A stretch of DNA of 64,000 bases from Anaerolineae bacterium (GTDB taxonomy: Bacteria; Chloroflexota; Anaerolineae; Promineifilales; Promineifilaceae), in contig JAMLHW010000006.1 in NCBI GenBank assembly GCA_023954475.1, forward strand, positions 185,547-249,546, read 5' to 3'. Every line of letters begins with the position of its first letter. Position 1 is the first letter of the stretch. The position numbers and the translations under genes are program-made. Shown here piece after piece: positions 58,201 to 64,000 of the stretch. The notes beneath the pieces were generated by a model. The model saw only the letters and a program-made list of their open reading frames with translations, was not told the DNA's origin and did no database searches.

Positions 58201-59022
58201 ACGATGTTGGCTCGCATCGTGTCCGAGAAATGGCTGACAGCCAAAGCGATGATAGGATTGTTCCCTGCTTATAGCGATGGTGATGACATCGTCGTTTCAT
58301 CTGTCCACGAAGTGCGCGAAGTACACGAAGAAAACGGCATAAATCCGCGAACATCTGTAGTTTCCGCGTCATCCGCGCTTCCATTAACGACGATTCACTG
58401 CTTACGGCAGCAGATGGAAAAGCCGCCGGGTCGGCCGAATTTGTGTCTGGCTGATTTTGTCGCACCGCAGGAAACTGGTGTGCCGGACTACGTCGGCATG
58501 TTTGCTGTGACGGCCGGTATTGGGCTGGAAGCGATTGTGACACGCTACGAGGCGGCACACGATGATTATCACGCGATTATGGCGAAGGCATTGGCGGATC
58601 GGTTAGCAGAGGCGTTTGCCGAGTTGATGCATGCACGCGTCCGCCGTGAGTTTTGGGGATACGCTTCCGCTGAAGCATTGGACAATGACGCGTTGATTGC
58701 CGAGAAATACGTCGGTATTCGACCGGCGCCGGGTTATCCGGCATGTCCTGATCATACGGAGAAAGGTGAGTTGTTCCGCGTGTTAGATGTGACGGCGAAC
58801 GCGGGTGTTCGTTTGACTGAGAGTTTCGCCATGTGGCCTGCCGCATCGGTAAGTGGCTACTATTTCAGCCACCCGCAGAGCGCTTACTTCGGCATCGGCC
58901 GAATTGATCGCGATCAGATTGCGGATTATGCGCAGCGCAAGGGGATCGATGTCATGTCGGCCGAACGGTGGTTGGCACCCAATCTAGGCTACGAACGTGA
59001 CTTGACGATAGTCTCAAGTTAG
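55249..59022 (+). CDS. metH: Cobalamin-dependent methionine synthase
   Basis: 1,257 residues from the ATG at 55249. Four MetH modules are in order: homocysteine-binding domain (~1-330, GAMGSML and zinc Cys pair in [11 protein letters not shown]); methyltetrahydrofolate domain (~350-620, [17 protein letters not shown] and DVNMDEG); cobalamin domain with cap (~660-900, [17 protein letters not shown], whose His ligates cobalt); and reactivation domain (~925-1257, [15 protein letters not shown]). It methylates homocysteine to methionine. It lies behind a SAM riboswitch. The reactivation domain carries an extra segment of about 20 residues (near residues 1017-1047). Otherwise the length agrees with the family. 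Confidence 0.96.
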   Translation: MSQLKQLLDERILIIDGAMGSMLQTYRLNEADFCGERFADWPSDIQGNNEALNLTQPDIIRAIYTAYLKAGADIITTNTFNANRFSLGEYGMGDLAYEINIAAAQLAVEARAEFQAEQPKSDTSDPKFIAGSLGPMNKTLSISADVNDPGYRDVTFDEVAAAYKDAARGLMDGGVDILLIETIFDTLNAKAAIFGVLDLFEERGAELPLMISMTIVDNSGRNLSGQTVDAFWYSIQHAKPLIVGLNCSLGVEAFRDYVHTLANIADTYISLYPNAGLPNEFGDFDDTPEHMTHFLQEYAEAGLLNLAGGCCGTTPAHIKLFAETIRTVAPRPLPTDLPRFATFSGLEPLVVRPESNFINVGERTNVTGSRRFARLIREGDYQAALSVARQQVESGAQIIDVNMDEGLLDSEAAMERFLKLVSAEPDIARVPIMIDSSKWSVIEAGLKCVQGKSIVNSISLKEGEAAFIEHARLARKYGAAVIVMAFDEDGQADTIERKTSICARSYRILTEQIGFAPQNIIFDPNIFAIATGIEEHNRYGIDFIEATRWIKHNLPHALVSGGVSNISFSFRGNETVREAIHAAFLYHAVHAGMDMGIVNAGQIEVYAEVDPPLLERVEDVLFNRRLDATDRLVEFAETVKGTAKTRVVDLSWREAPVQQRLAHALVKGITDWIVEDTEEARLLYDRPIEVIEGPLMDGMNIVGDLFGSGKMFLPQVVKSARVMKQSVAHLIPFIEAEKLESGDTSSNGKILLATVKGDVHDIGKNIVGVVLGCNNYDVIDLGVMVSAQTILETARRENVDIIGLSGLITPSLEEMRHVSAEMQRQGFTIPLLIGGATTSKVHTALKIEPNYQNGPTVHVVDASRAVSVASHLLSRDLHDDYVAEVRDEYARLRELRGNRTARKKLVAIEQARANKLKIDWDDYLPPVPNVLGIQVFDDYPLEDIVSYIDWTPFFATWELAGKYPRILDDPTVGEAARNLYADAQTMLARIVSEKWLTAKAMIGLFPAYSDGDDIVVSSVHEVREVHEENGINPRTSVVSASSALPLTTIHCLRQQMEKPPGRPNLCLADFVAPQETGVPDYVGMFAVTAGIGLEAIVTRYEAAHDDYHAIMAKALADRLAEAFAELMHARVRREFWGYASAEALDNDALIAEKYVGIRPAPGYPACPDHTEKGELFRVLDVTANAGVRLTESFAMWPAASVSGYYFSHPQSAYFGIGRIDRDQIADYAQRKGIDVMSAERWLAPNLGYERDLTIVSS
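58297..58390 (+). repeat. Repeat-derived insertion inside metH
   Basis: Here CACGAAG/CGCGAAG words in tandem are followed by ATCCGCG-type words. They translate in frame as [14 protein letters not shown] then [14 protein letters not shown]. The composition differs from the flanking conserved enzyme sequence, which resumes at HCLRQQMEK. It looks like an intergenic repeat accepted into the coding frame. Confidence 0.55.
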
Positions 59023-59078
59023 CTTTGCATCTGTTAGAACGGCATCAAATCCGGTATCTGATTTTGGCAAAATTGGTA

Positions 59079-59087
59079 TGGTATACT
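59079..59087 (+). promoter_or_regulatory. Extended -10 promoter (TGGTATACT) for the FmdB-like gene
   Basis: TG, one base, then TATACT forms an extended -10 about 40 bases before the ATG at 59127. TTGGCA lies upstream but only 12 bases away, too close to be a standard -35. Confidence 0.5.
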
Positions 59088-59126
59088 ATACTCCCCCACA
59101 GTATCATTCGATATGGGAGTTTTTTT

Positions 59127-59327
59127 ATGCCGATGTATTCTTTTGTCTGCAAAGCTTGCGGACAACCATTTGACAAACGACTGCGCATGTCGCAATCTGA
59201 TGTGACGCAGGAATGCCCGGCGTGTGGCAGCGGAGAAACGCGTAAGCGGATCACGTCTGCTTTTGCTGTTGGCGGCACTGTGACAGAGCGTATCCCGCAG
59301 CGACCGGCAAGCAGCCCGTTTACCTGA
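59127..59327 (+). CDS. FmdB-family zinc-ribbon protein
   Basis: 66 residues. MPMYSFVCKACGQPFDKRL and ECPACGSGETRKRI give the two CxxC knuckles of the FmdB/CxxC_CXXC_SSSS family. The function is poorly known; members are often near amidase or methylamide genes. GGGAG precedes the ATG at 59127 by seven bases. Single-gene unit with its own promoter. Confidence 0.85.
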   Translation: MPMYSFVCKACGQPFDKRLRMSQSDVTQECPACGSGETRKRITSAFAVGGTVTERIPQRPASSPFT

Positions 59328-59391
59328 GCCAGTGGCTGCTAATCAGGCCGTGAGCTTGTACATTGAGTGAGAATGAAGGGGCTTGATGCAT

Positions 59392-59405
59392 CAAGTCCGT
59401 ACACA
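59392..59405. promoter_or_regulatory. Perfect 14-bp palindrome upstream of the CsoR/CstR-like gene
   Basis: CTTGATGCATCAAG is a perfect palindrome 12 bases before the ATG at 59418 and next to a TATAAT at 59408-59413. CsoR-family repressors bind short palindromes overlapping their own promoters, so this is a plausible operator. Unlike classical CsoR sites it is not G-tract-rich. Confidence 0.5.
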
Positions 59406-59417
59406 AATATAATTACC

Positions 59418-59696
59418 ATGAAAGTGACAAACAGCGACGCGACAGCCGATTTGCATAAGCGCTTACGACGAGTCGAAGGGCAGGTGCGCGGCGTGCAGAA
59501 AATGTTGGACGATGAACGCGATTGCCGCGAGATTATTCAGCAACTCAACGCCATTCAATCTGCGGTGCGCAATGCATCGGTTGTGTTCATGCGGACATAC
59601 GCACGTGATTGTCTGATCGATTCGGCCGAATCCACTGCCGCCGATCGCACTGCTGTCGCTGACGAATTGATCACACTCATGGCACAAATCAAGTAG
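59418..59696 (+). CDS. CsoR/CstR-family repressor with a C-Y-C metal/thiol site
   Basis: 92 residues from the ATG at 59418. The DUF156 fold is clear: LHKRLRRVEGQVRGVQKMLDDERDCREIIQQLNAI, then SVVFMRTYARDCLID. Copper-sensing CsoR has Cys, His (25 residues later) and Cys (29 later). Here both Cys are present at the right spacing but Tyr replaces the His. That arrangement fits persulfide sensing (CstR-like) better than Cu(I) binding. The ATG of an OsmC-family gene follows after 9 bases, so the pair is probably one regulated unit. Confidence 0.85.
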   Translation: MKVTNSDATADLHKRLRRVEGQVRGVQKMLDDERDCREIIQQLNAIQSAVRNASVVFMRTYARDCLIDSAESTAADRTAVADELITLMAQIK

Positions 59697-59705
59697 AGGA
59701 ACATT

Positions 59706-60125
59706 ATGGCAAACATCAAATCAGCACACCTTGATTGGGCAGGGGAAGGCCTCGATTACAACATCACATTCAGCAATGGTTACCAGGCCAACTTTGGCAG
59801 CCAGGGCGCAAGCCCGATGGATTACATGCTGGCGTCTGTCGCCGGCTGTACCGGCGCCGATGTGATGCATGTGTTGAACAAAAAGCGCCAGAAAGTACAC
59901 GATCTGAGCATCGATATCACCGGCAAACGCGCTGATACCCATCCGATGGTGTACACGGAAGTGGATATTACGTTTGTCATCAGGGGTGAAGACATTTCAC
60001 CAGCCGCTGTCGAACGCGCCATTCAATTGTCGCAGGAAACGTATTGCTCTGCCAGCATAATTTTCCAGCGCGCCGGTGTTGATGTCCGTACCAGTTACCG
60101 GATCGAAGAAGTTGAAATAGCCTGA
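59706..60125 (+). CDS. OsmC/Ohr-family protein
   Basis: 139 residues. OsmC signatures are ASPMDYMLASVAGCTGADVMHVLNKKRQKV, with the first redox Cys, and ETYCSASIIFQRAGVDV, with the second. OsmC and Ohr proteins reduce organic peroxides or handle thiol stress through the two Cys. GAGGAAC precedes the ATG. Co-transcribed with a CsoR/CstR-like repressor, it may detoxify reactive sulfur or peroxide when that repressor is released. Confidence 0.9.
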   Translation: MANIKSAHLDWAGEGLDYNITFSNGYQANFGSQGASPMDYMLASVAGCTGADVMHVLNKKRQKVHDLSIDITGKRADTHPMVYTEVDITFVIRGEDISPAAVERAIQLSQETYCSASIIFQRAGVDVRTSYRIEEVEIA

Positions 60126-60150
60126 TTCGGCCGAATTCTGCCGCACATTC

Positions 60151-60183
60151 AGCCCCGACCAGCCAACTGGCCGGGGCTTTGTG
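60151..60183 (+). terminator. Rho-independent terminator after the OsmC gene
   Basis: AGCCCCG-A-CCAG pairs with CTGG-C-CGGGGCT around CCAA and is followed by TTTGTGTTT. It lies about 25 bases after the OsmC stop. Confidence 0.85.
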
Positions 60184-60217
60184 TTTCCAGACTAGACGCG
60201 GCACAAAGTTGCTGTGT

Positions 60218-60223
60218 TACAAT
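60218..60223 (+). promoter_or_regulatory. Candidate -10 (TACAAT) for a leaderless dehydrogenase mRNA
   Basis: TACAAT ends seven bases before the ATG at 60231. No Shine-Dalgarno is present. The same arrangement is seen before the hydrolase gene at 778. Confidence 0.4.
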
Positions 60224-60230
60224 GGGCGCC

Positions 60231-61223
60231 ATGGCAAAACTTGCGCACCGCGTCATTGTGACCCACCAGCTTCCTGAGGAATGGATCGCCGACCTGCGCG
60301 ATAACTGCAACGCATTGGTCGGTCCGCCTACCAGTGAAGTTGCCGGCTTGTCGGCCGAATTGCAGCGCCACCTCCCATCGGCCGATGGACTCCTCACCCT
60401 GTTGACTGTCAAAGTCGATGCCGAGTTGCTCAAAAAAGCTCAAAACCTTCGCGTAGTCAGTCAAATGGCTGTCGGCGTGGATAATATCGATCTCAATGCA
60501 TGTACACAACGCGGCATTCCGGTTGGTCATACGCCGGGTGTGTTGACCGATGCCACCGCCGATCTTGCCATGTTGCTGCTTTTGGCAGCATCCCGGCGTT
60601 TGCTGGAAACAAACCGTGATGCGCGTGAAGGGCGCTGGGGCACCTGGCAGCCGGAGCGCTGGCTCGGTGCTGATTTGGCGGGCAAGACGCTGGGCATTGT
60701 CGGCATGGGTGCGATTGGGCAGGCGACGGCACGACGGGCCAAGGCGTTCGGCATGAATATTATCTATACCAATCGGTCACCAAAGCCTGCTGCGGAACGT
60801 GAATTTGATGCGACGCGGTTGAAATTAGATGAGTTGTTGACAGTGAGCGATTTTGTCAGTTTGCACACGCCGCTTTCGGCCGAAACCCGACACCTGATTG
60901 ACGCCGCAGCCTTAGCTCAGATGAAACCAACCGCCATTTTGATCAACACAGCCCGTGGTCCGGTAGTCGATACAGACGCACTGGTCGCCGCTTTGCGGGC
61001 CGGGCAAATCCGTGCCGCCGGATTGGATGTAACTGATCCCGAGCCGCTACCGCCCAATCATGCGCTGTGGTCGCTGGACAACTGTGTGATTGCGCCGCAT
61101 ATCGGGTCGGCTACGGAGAATACGCGGCGTAAAATGGCTCAATTGGCGGTTACTAACCTGTTAGCTGGTTTGCGTGGTGAGCGTTTGCCGCATTGCGCCA
61201 ACCCCACCGTCTACGAAAAGTAG
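60231..61223 (+). CDS. D-isomer 2-hydroxyacid dehydrogenase (glyoxylate/hydroxypyruvate reductase type)
   Basis: 330 residues from the ATG at 60231; 60222 is a less likely start. GKTLGIVGMGAIGQATARRAKAFGMNIIY is the NAD(P)-binding motif. The catalytic Arg is in NTARGPVVDTDALV, the Glu in DVTDPEPLPP and the His in APHIGSATENTR. It interconverts a 2-keto acid and a D-2-hydroxy acid. Sequence style resembles glyoxylate/hydroxypyruvate reductases. Confidence 0.92.
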   Translation: MAKLAHRVIVTHQLPEEWIADLRDNCNALVGPPTSEVAGLSAELQRHLPSADGLLTLLTVKVDAELLKKAQNLRVVSQMAVGVDNIDLNACTQRGIPVGHTPGVLTDATADLAMLLLLAASRRLLETNRDAREGRWGTWQPERWLGADLAGKTLGIVGMGAIGQATARRAKAFGMNIIYTNRSPKPAAEREFDATRLKLDELLTVSDFVSLHTPLSAETRHLIDAAALAQMKPTAILINTARGPVVDTDALVAALRAGQIRAAGLDVTDPEPLPPNHALWSLDNCVIAPHIGSATENTRRKMAQLAVTNLLAGLRGERLPHCANPTVYEK

Positions 61224-61228
61224 CTCTG

Positions 61229-61256
61229 CATCCGAGATCGCAAATCCGAAATCGAT
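61229..61256. repeat. Dispersed ATCCGAAATC-type repeat
   Basis: CATCCGAGATCGCAAATCCGAAATCG lies in the gap between the convergent dehydrogenase and msrB genes. It is a fourth instance of this word family in the window. Confidence 0.5.
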
Positions 61257-61257
61257 T

Positions 61258-61671
61258 CTACTCTTCGTCCTCTACCTGCGCTTGTGGCACAAATTGCAAT
61301 GACGCTGAATTGGTGCAGTAGCGCAAGCCGGTCGGCTGCGGCCCATCGGTAAAGACATGCCCTAAATGCGCACCGCAACTGGTGCAGACGATTTCGGTGC
61401 GGCGCATGAACCAACTGTTGTCACTTTCCTCGCCCACGTTTTCATCTTTCAACGGTGCGTAGCTCGGCCAACCACATCCAGCATCGTATTTGGTTTCGCT
61501 GCTAAACAACTCGGCACTACAGCAAACGCAGTTGTAGACTCCGGCTTCCGTGTTATCCCAATATTCACCGGTAAATGGGCGTTCGGTGCCTTTTTCGCGG
61601 GCAACTTTGTATTGAATTGGCGTCAGTTGATTGCGCCATTCAGCATCTGATTTTGTAAATTTTGGACTCAT
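61258..61671 (-). CDS. msrB: Peptide-methionine (R)-S-oxide reductase
   Basis: 137 residues from the ATG at 61671 (AGGAG 8 bases before). [24 protein letters not shown] and [31 protein letters not shown] include both zinc CxxC pairs and the catalytic Cys in RYCTNSAS. It repairs oxidised methionine R-sulfoxide in proteins. Confidence 0.96.
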   Translation of the reverse strand: MSPKFTKSDAEWRNQLTPIQYKVAREKGTERPFTGEYWDNTEAGVYNCVCCSAELFSSETKYDAGCGWPSYAPLKDENVGEESDNSWFMRRTEIVCTSCGAHLGHVFTDGPQPTGLRYCTNSASLQFVPQAQVEDEE

Positions 61672-61916
61672 GGATAGTCTCCTGGTCGAGTCAAATGAAG
61701 ACATTGGTCATCAAGATATCCCATCTTTTGTGAAAAAATGGAAGCCTGAATGTCGAGTTTGTAGATGGAGTACAGTATAGGGGCACTGTATTGGAGATGT
61801 GTTAGCTGTAATTGTTTCGTAATCAGATCGATGCGTTCAGCGCAATTTACCGCAGCTCACAGTCAGCTTAACGACCATATTCGGCCGATCATATGCTCGC
61901 AATATTCGCAATCAAG

Positions 61917-61939
61917 TATAATGAGATTGACATGTCAAT
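61917..61939 (+). promoter_or_regulatory. TATAAT box with a 14-bp palindrome before the ion-channel gene
   Basis: TATAAT at 61917-61922 is followed by ATTGACATGTCAAT (61926-61939), a perfect palindrome. It would span the start of transcription, a typical repressor site. The channel ATG is at 61949. Confidence 0.45.
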
Positions 61940-61948
61940 TTGAACAAG

Positions 61949-63892
61949 ATGAGGACTCTATTCACAATGGGTACACAGCGGTTTCGTTATAGTTGGTTAT
62001 GGGTGATTGTGTTGTGTGTTGTCTTGTCGAGTCTGTCTGCCGGGGCGGTGCGCGCTCAGGTCGATGGTCAAACTAAACGCATTCAAGAAGTGCACGGTTC
62101 GATTAACAAAGGCACAGGCAGTGAAACCTATTTGCTGGCCGACCTGAAAAAAGGTCAATTCTTAACTGTTTTTGTTGAGGGAACGTCAGGTGACTTCGAT
62201 CCGTTTGTAGCGCTGTTCGACGAATCGCTCGATCGTGATCTGATGGTTGATGCGTTCTATGCGGAGGTCAACACGGCAATAGCCGAGAACCGCGATCCGC
62301 TGCTGGTTATCCCGGAGTTCTCAGATGCAACGTTTATTGCCTGGGATGATGACCAGCCGAACAGCTTCGCGGCGTCATTCAACGTCATGATTCCGGCGGA
62401 CGGCAATTATCAGCTTTTTGTGACCAGCACGCCGTTGCAAGATACATTGGGTGACTATCGGGTCCAGATTGGCCTGAATGCACCGGAAGTTGCCGACGGC
62501 AATGCGACGGAGACAGGTGACCCCATCGCCACGTTTTTGCGCGCAGGCCGTGATACCGAGGTTGCGGTTCAGGAATTAACGGGCGAGTTATCGGCCGAAA
62601 AAAGCGAAATTACGTACAATTTGGACCAATTCTTGCCAAAAGATACATTCTATGCCTATCTGGAAAGTACGGATGCTGGTTTTCGGCCGAAAATTGAGTT
62701 GCGTGCGTTTGGCGCGAAAGCGATTCGCAACGGCAACTACAATCAAACCGGAAACGTTGGCACACTAGATTATTACTTGCATGAAGGTGGAGAAGGTTAC
62801 GAGCTAATCGTTTCTGCGTGTTGCGGCGATGACGCAACCTTCGGCTCTTATCGTTTACTGCTGGGCCGCAATGTGCCTGATGTTTTAACCGGTATGGCAG
62901 CCGTTGGAGGCAAGCCGATTGCCGCTGCCCCGATACCGGTTGAAGTCGGTGTCAAACTGCAACAGCTTACCGACATCAATCAGAAATCCGAAAACTACGG
63001 AGCTGTCTATTCACTTCGCTTGCAGTGGAACGATCCCTTATTGCGTTTTGATCCTGAAGAATGCCAATGTGATTTGCAGGTATACAGTGGTGATGACTTT
63101 GCCCGAATGATGTCGGAAAAAGATTATCTATGGCCTTTCTTCACCATCTTTAACCAGCAAGGCAATCGCTGGAGCCAAAACAAGAATGTGGTTGTCCAAT
63201 CAAATGGAGATGCAGTTTACTTCGAACGTTTCAGCACCACTCTGCAAGCACCCGACTTCAATTTTCAGCGGTTTCCATTTGACAAGCAGGAGTTTTTCAT
63301 TGCCGTTGATTCACTTATCCCGACCGACAGCTTCTATTTTGTACCAAGTAAAGACTTTACTGAGATTGGTGAGCAATTAGGCGAAGAAGAATGGTTTATT
63401 ACCTCAGTCGATCTGTCAGTTAGTGAACAAAATGCGTCAACACTCAGCGAAACATCTCGGTTTGAGTTGCGGTTTCAAGCGCGTCGCCACGCCATTTTCT
63501 ACTTGTTCCGCATCTTTCTTCCGCTGGTACTCATTATTGTGGTTGCCTGGATTACGTTTTTCATGGACGATTACGGGAGGCGTGCCGAAGCTGCCGCAGC
63601 CAATTTACTTCTGTTCATCGCATACAATTTCACCGTTGCCAATGATTTGCCGCGACTGGGTTATTTGACGTATCTGGATACCTTGCTCGCTTGTACGTTT
63701 GCTGTCAGTGTGTTGGTTGTCGTCTACAATGTGATTCTCAAGCGGTGGGAGAATCATGGAAAACTGGAACGAGCCAGAAGGGTAGATAGCTTTATGATTT
63801 GGCTTTACCCTATAGGTTACTTGTTGGCGTTTGCTGGGGCAACGTTTTGGTTTTTCTCTGGAAGTTGGGGCAATTTTAGCGGCGTTGTATGA
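61949..63892 (+). CDS. Pentameric ligand-gated ion channel with an N-terminal periplasmic extension
   Basis: 647 residues from the ATG at 61949. A signal peptide (WLWVIVLCVVLSSLSAGAVRAQ) is followed by two pre-peptidase-C-like beta domains (~40-310, e.g. GQFLTVFVEGTSGDFDPFVALFDE). A Cys-loop-type extracellular beta-sandwich (~325-505) carries the hallmark FNFQRFPFDKQ. Four membrane helices come next: M1 (IFYLFRIFLPLVLIIVVAWITFF), M2 (AAAANLLLFIAYNFTVANDLP), M3 (LLACTFAVSVLVVVYNVIL) and M4 (FMIWLYPIGYLLAFAGATFWFF). The plan matches bacterial channels of the GLIC/DeCLIC group. Ligand and ion selectivity unknown. Start could also be 61967. Confidence 0.9.
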   Translation: MRTLFTMGTQRFRYSWLWVIVLCVVLSSLSAGAVRAQVDGQTKRIQEVHGSINKGTGSETYLLADLKKGQFLTVFVEGTSGDFDPFVALFDESLDRDLMVDAFYAEVNTAIAENRDPLLVIPEFSDATFIAWDDDQPNSFAASFNVMIPADGNYQLFVTSTPLQDTLGDYRVQIGLNAPEVADGNATETGDPIATFLRAGRDTEVAVQELTGELSAEKSEITYNLDQFLPKDTFYAYLESTDAGFRPKIELRAFGAKAIRNGNYNQTGNVGTLDYYLHEGGEGYELIVSACCGDDATFGSYRLLLGRNVPDVLTGMAAVGGKPIAAAPIPVEVGVKLQQLTDINQKSENYGAVYSLRLQWNDPLLRFDPEECQCDLQVYSGDDFARMMSEKDYLWPFFTIFNQQGNRWSQNKNVVVQSNGDAVYFERFSTTLQAPDFNFQRFPFDKQEFFIAVDSLIPTDSFYFVPSKDFTEIGEQLGEEEWFITSVDLSVSEQNASTLSETSRFELRFQARRHAIFYLFRIFLPLVLIIVVAWITFFMDDYGRRAEAAAANLLLFIAYNFTVANDLPRLGYLTYLDTLLACTFAVSVLVVVYNVILKRWENHGKLERARRVDSFMIWLYPIGYLLAFAGATFWFFSGSWGNFSGVV

Positions 63893-63944
63893 TGCAGCTT
63901 GATTAAGCTGGTTCAATGTGATGTGATTGTGTTGCCAGTTGAAA

Positions 63945-63972
63945 GAAGGAACAGGTGTTGGCCTGCTCCTTC
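63945..63972. terminator. Stem-loop after the ion-channel gene
   Basis: GAAGGA-A-CAGG pairs with CCTG-C-TCCTTC around TGTTGG, 52 bases after the stop. There is no T-run, so termination by this hairpin is possible rather than certain. Confidence 0.55.
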
Positions 63973-64000
63973 ACATAACGCAGAGTTCAACAAGTTTCTT

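Overview
The window looks like a chromosome segment of a Chloroflexota bacterium (Anaerolineae/Caldilineae-like). This is inferred from protein style, not from a marker gene. The evidence is Thr/Pro-rich 'TPTATPT' linkers behind lipoprotein signals, Val/Glu-rich 'VEVTRVVVEE' linkers in the ABC substrate-binding protein, DUF3179, a lipid-megasynthase cluster and several STAND NTPases. I see no rRNA, tRNA, CRISPR array, transposase or phage gene. The most pervasive feature is the 8-bp palindrome TCGGCCGA (often TTCGGCCGAA). I counted about 100 copies by eye, in all reading frames and between genes, where one or two are expected by chance. It behaves like the HIP1 palindrome of cyanobacteria.

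Layout. 0.1-3.0 kb: an Lrp/AsnC regulator, a lipoprotein alpha/beta hydrolase and a DUF3179 lipoprotein. 3.1-10.0 kb, minus strand: an oligopeptide ABC importer operon (oppD-oppF-oppA-oppB-oppC) ending in a small SH3-like lipoprotein. 10.4-21.1 kb, mostly plus: a putative lipoprotein, a degenerate KDPG-aldolase-like protein, an EAD1-pentapeptide protein, a CoxE-type VWA protein, an SDR epimerase, an APH-type kinase, a truncated globin, an ABC exporter, an enoyl-CoA hydratase, a Cys-rich protein, a Dam-type methylase and a nuclease-like protein. 21.1-25.1 kb: a two-gene STAND NTPase/TPR system bracketed by a 17-bp direct repeat, with a 47-residue exported-peptide ORF facing it.

25.1-42.3 kb, largely minus: a lipid/polyketide cluster. 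An acyl-CoA dehydrogenase, a 3,023-residue KS-AT-KS-(ACP)5-KR-DH synthase, an Sfp-type phosphopantetheinyl transferase and a three-subunit biotin-dependent acyl-CoA carboxylase form one apparent operon ending in a strong terminator. A second phosphopantetheinyl transferase lies just beyond. The carboxylase would supply extender units and the transferase would load the carriers, yet all five carrier domains have Thr where Ser is expected.

42.7-50.7 kb: an nSTAND1-WD40 protein with 12 near-identical repeats, a DUF389 membrane protein, a leaderless V8-like protease, an XRE-type regulator, a lipocalin-like protein and GreA. 50.8-54.8 kb: a haloalkane dehalogenase, an acyl-CoA dehydrogenase, a SRAP-domain protein and a trans-sulfuration enzyme. 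55-59 kb: a SAM-I riboswitch with a visible terminator/antiterminator controls metH. 59-64 kb: an FmdB zinc ribbon, a CsoR/CstR-like repressor with an OsmC protein, a 2-hydroxyacid dehydrogenase, MsrB and a pentameric ligand-gated ion channel with a large N-terminal region.

Best candidates for undescribed biology are the Thr-type carrier array, the STAND/TPR/peptide cassette with flanking repeats, the EAD1/nSTAND1/cytosolic protease set, the TCGGCCGA palindrome and the extended ligand-gated channel.
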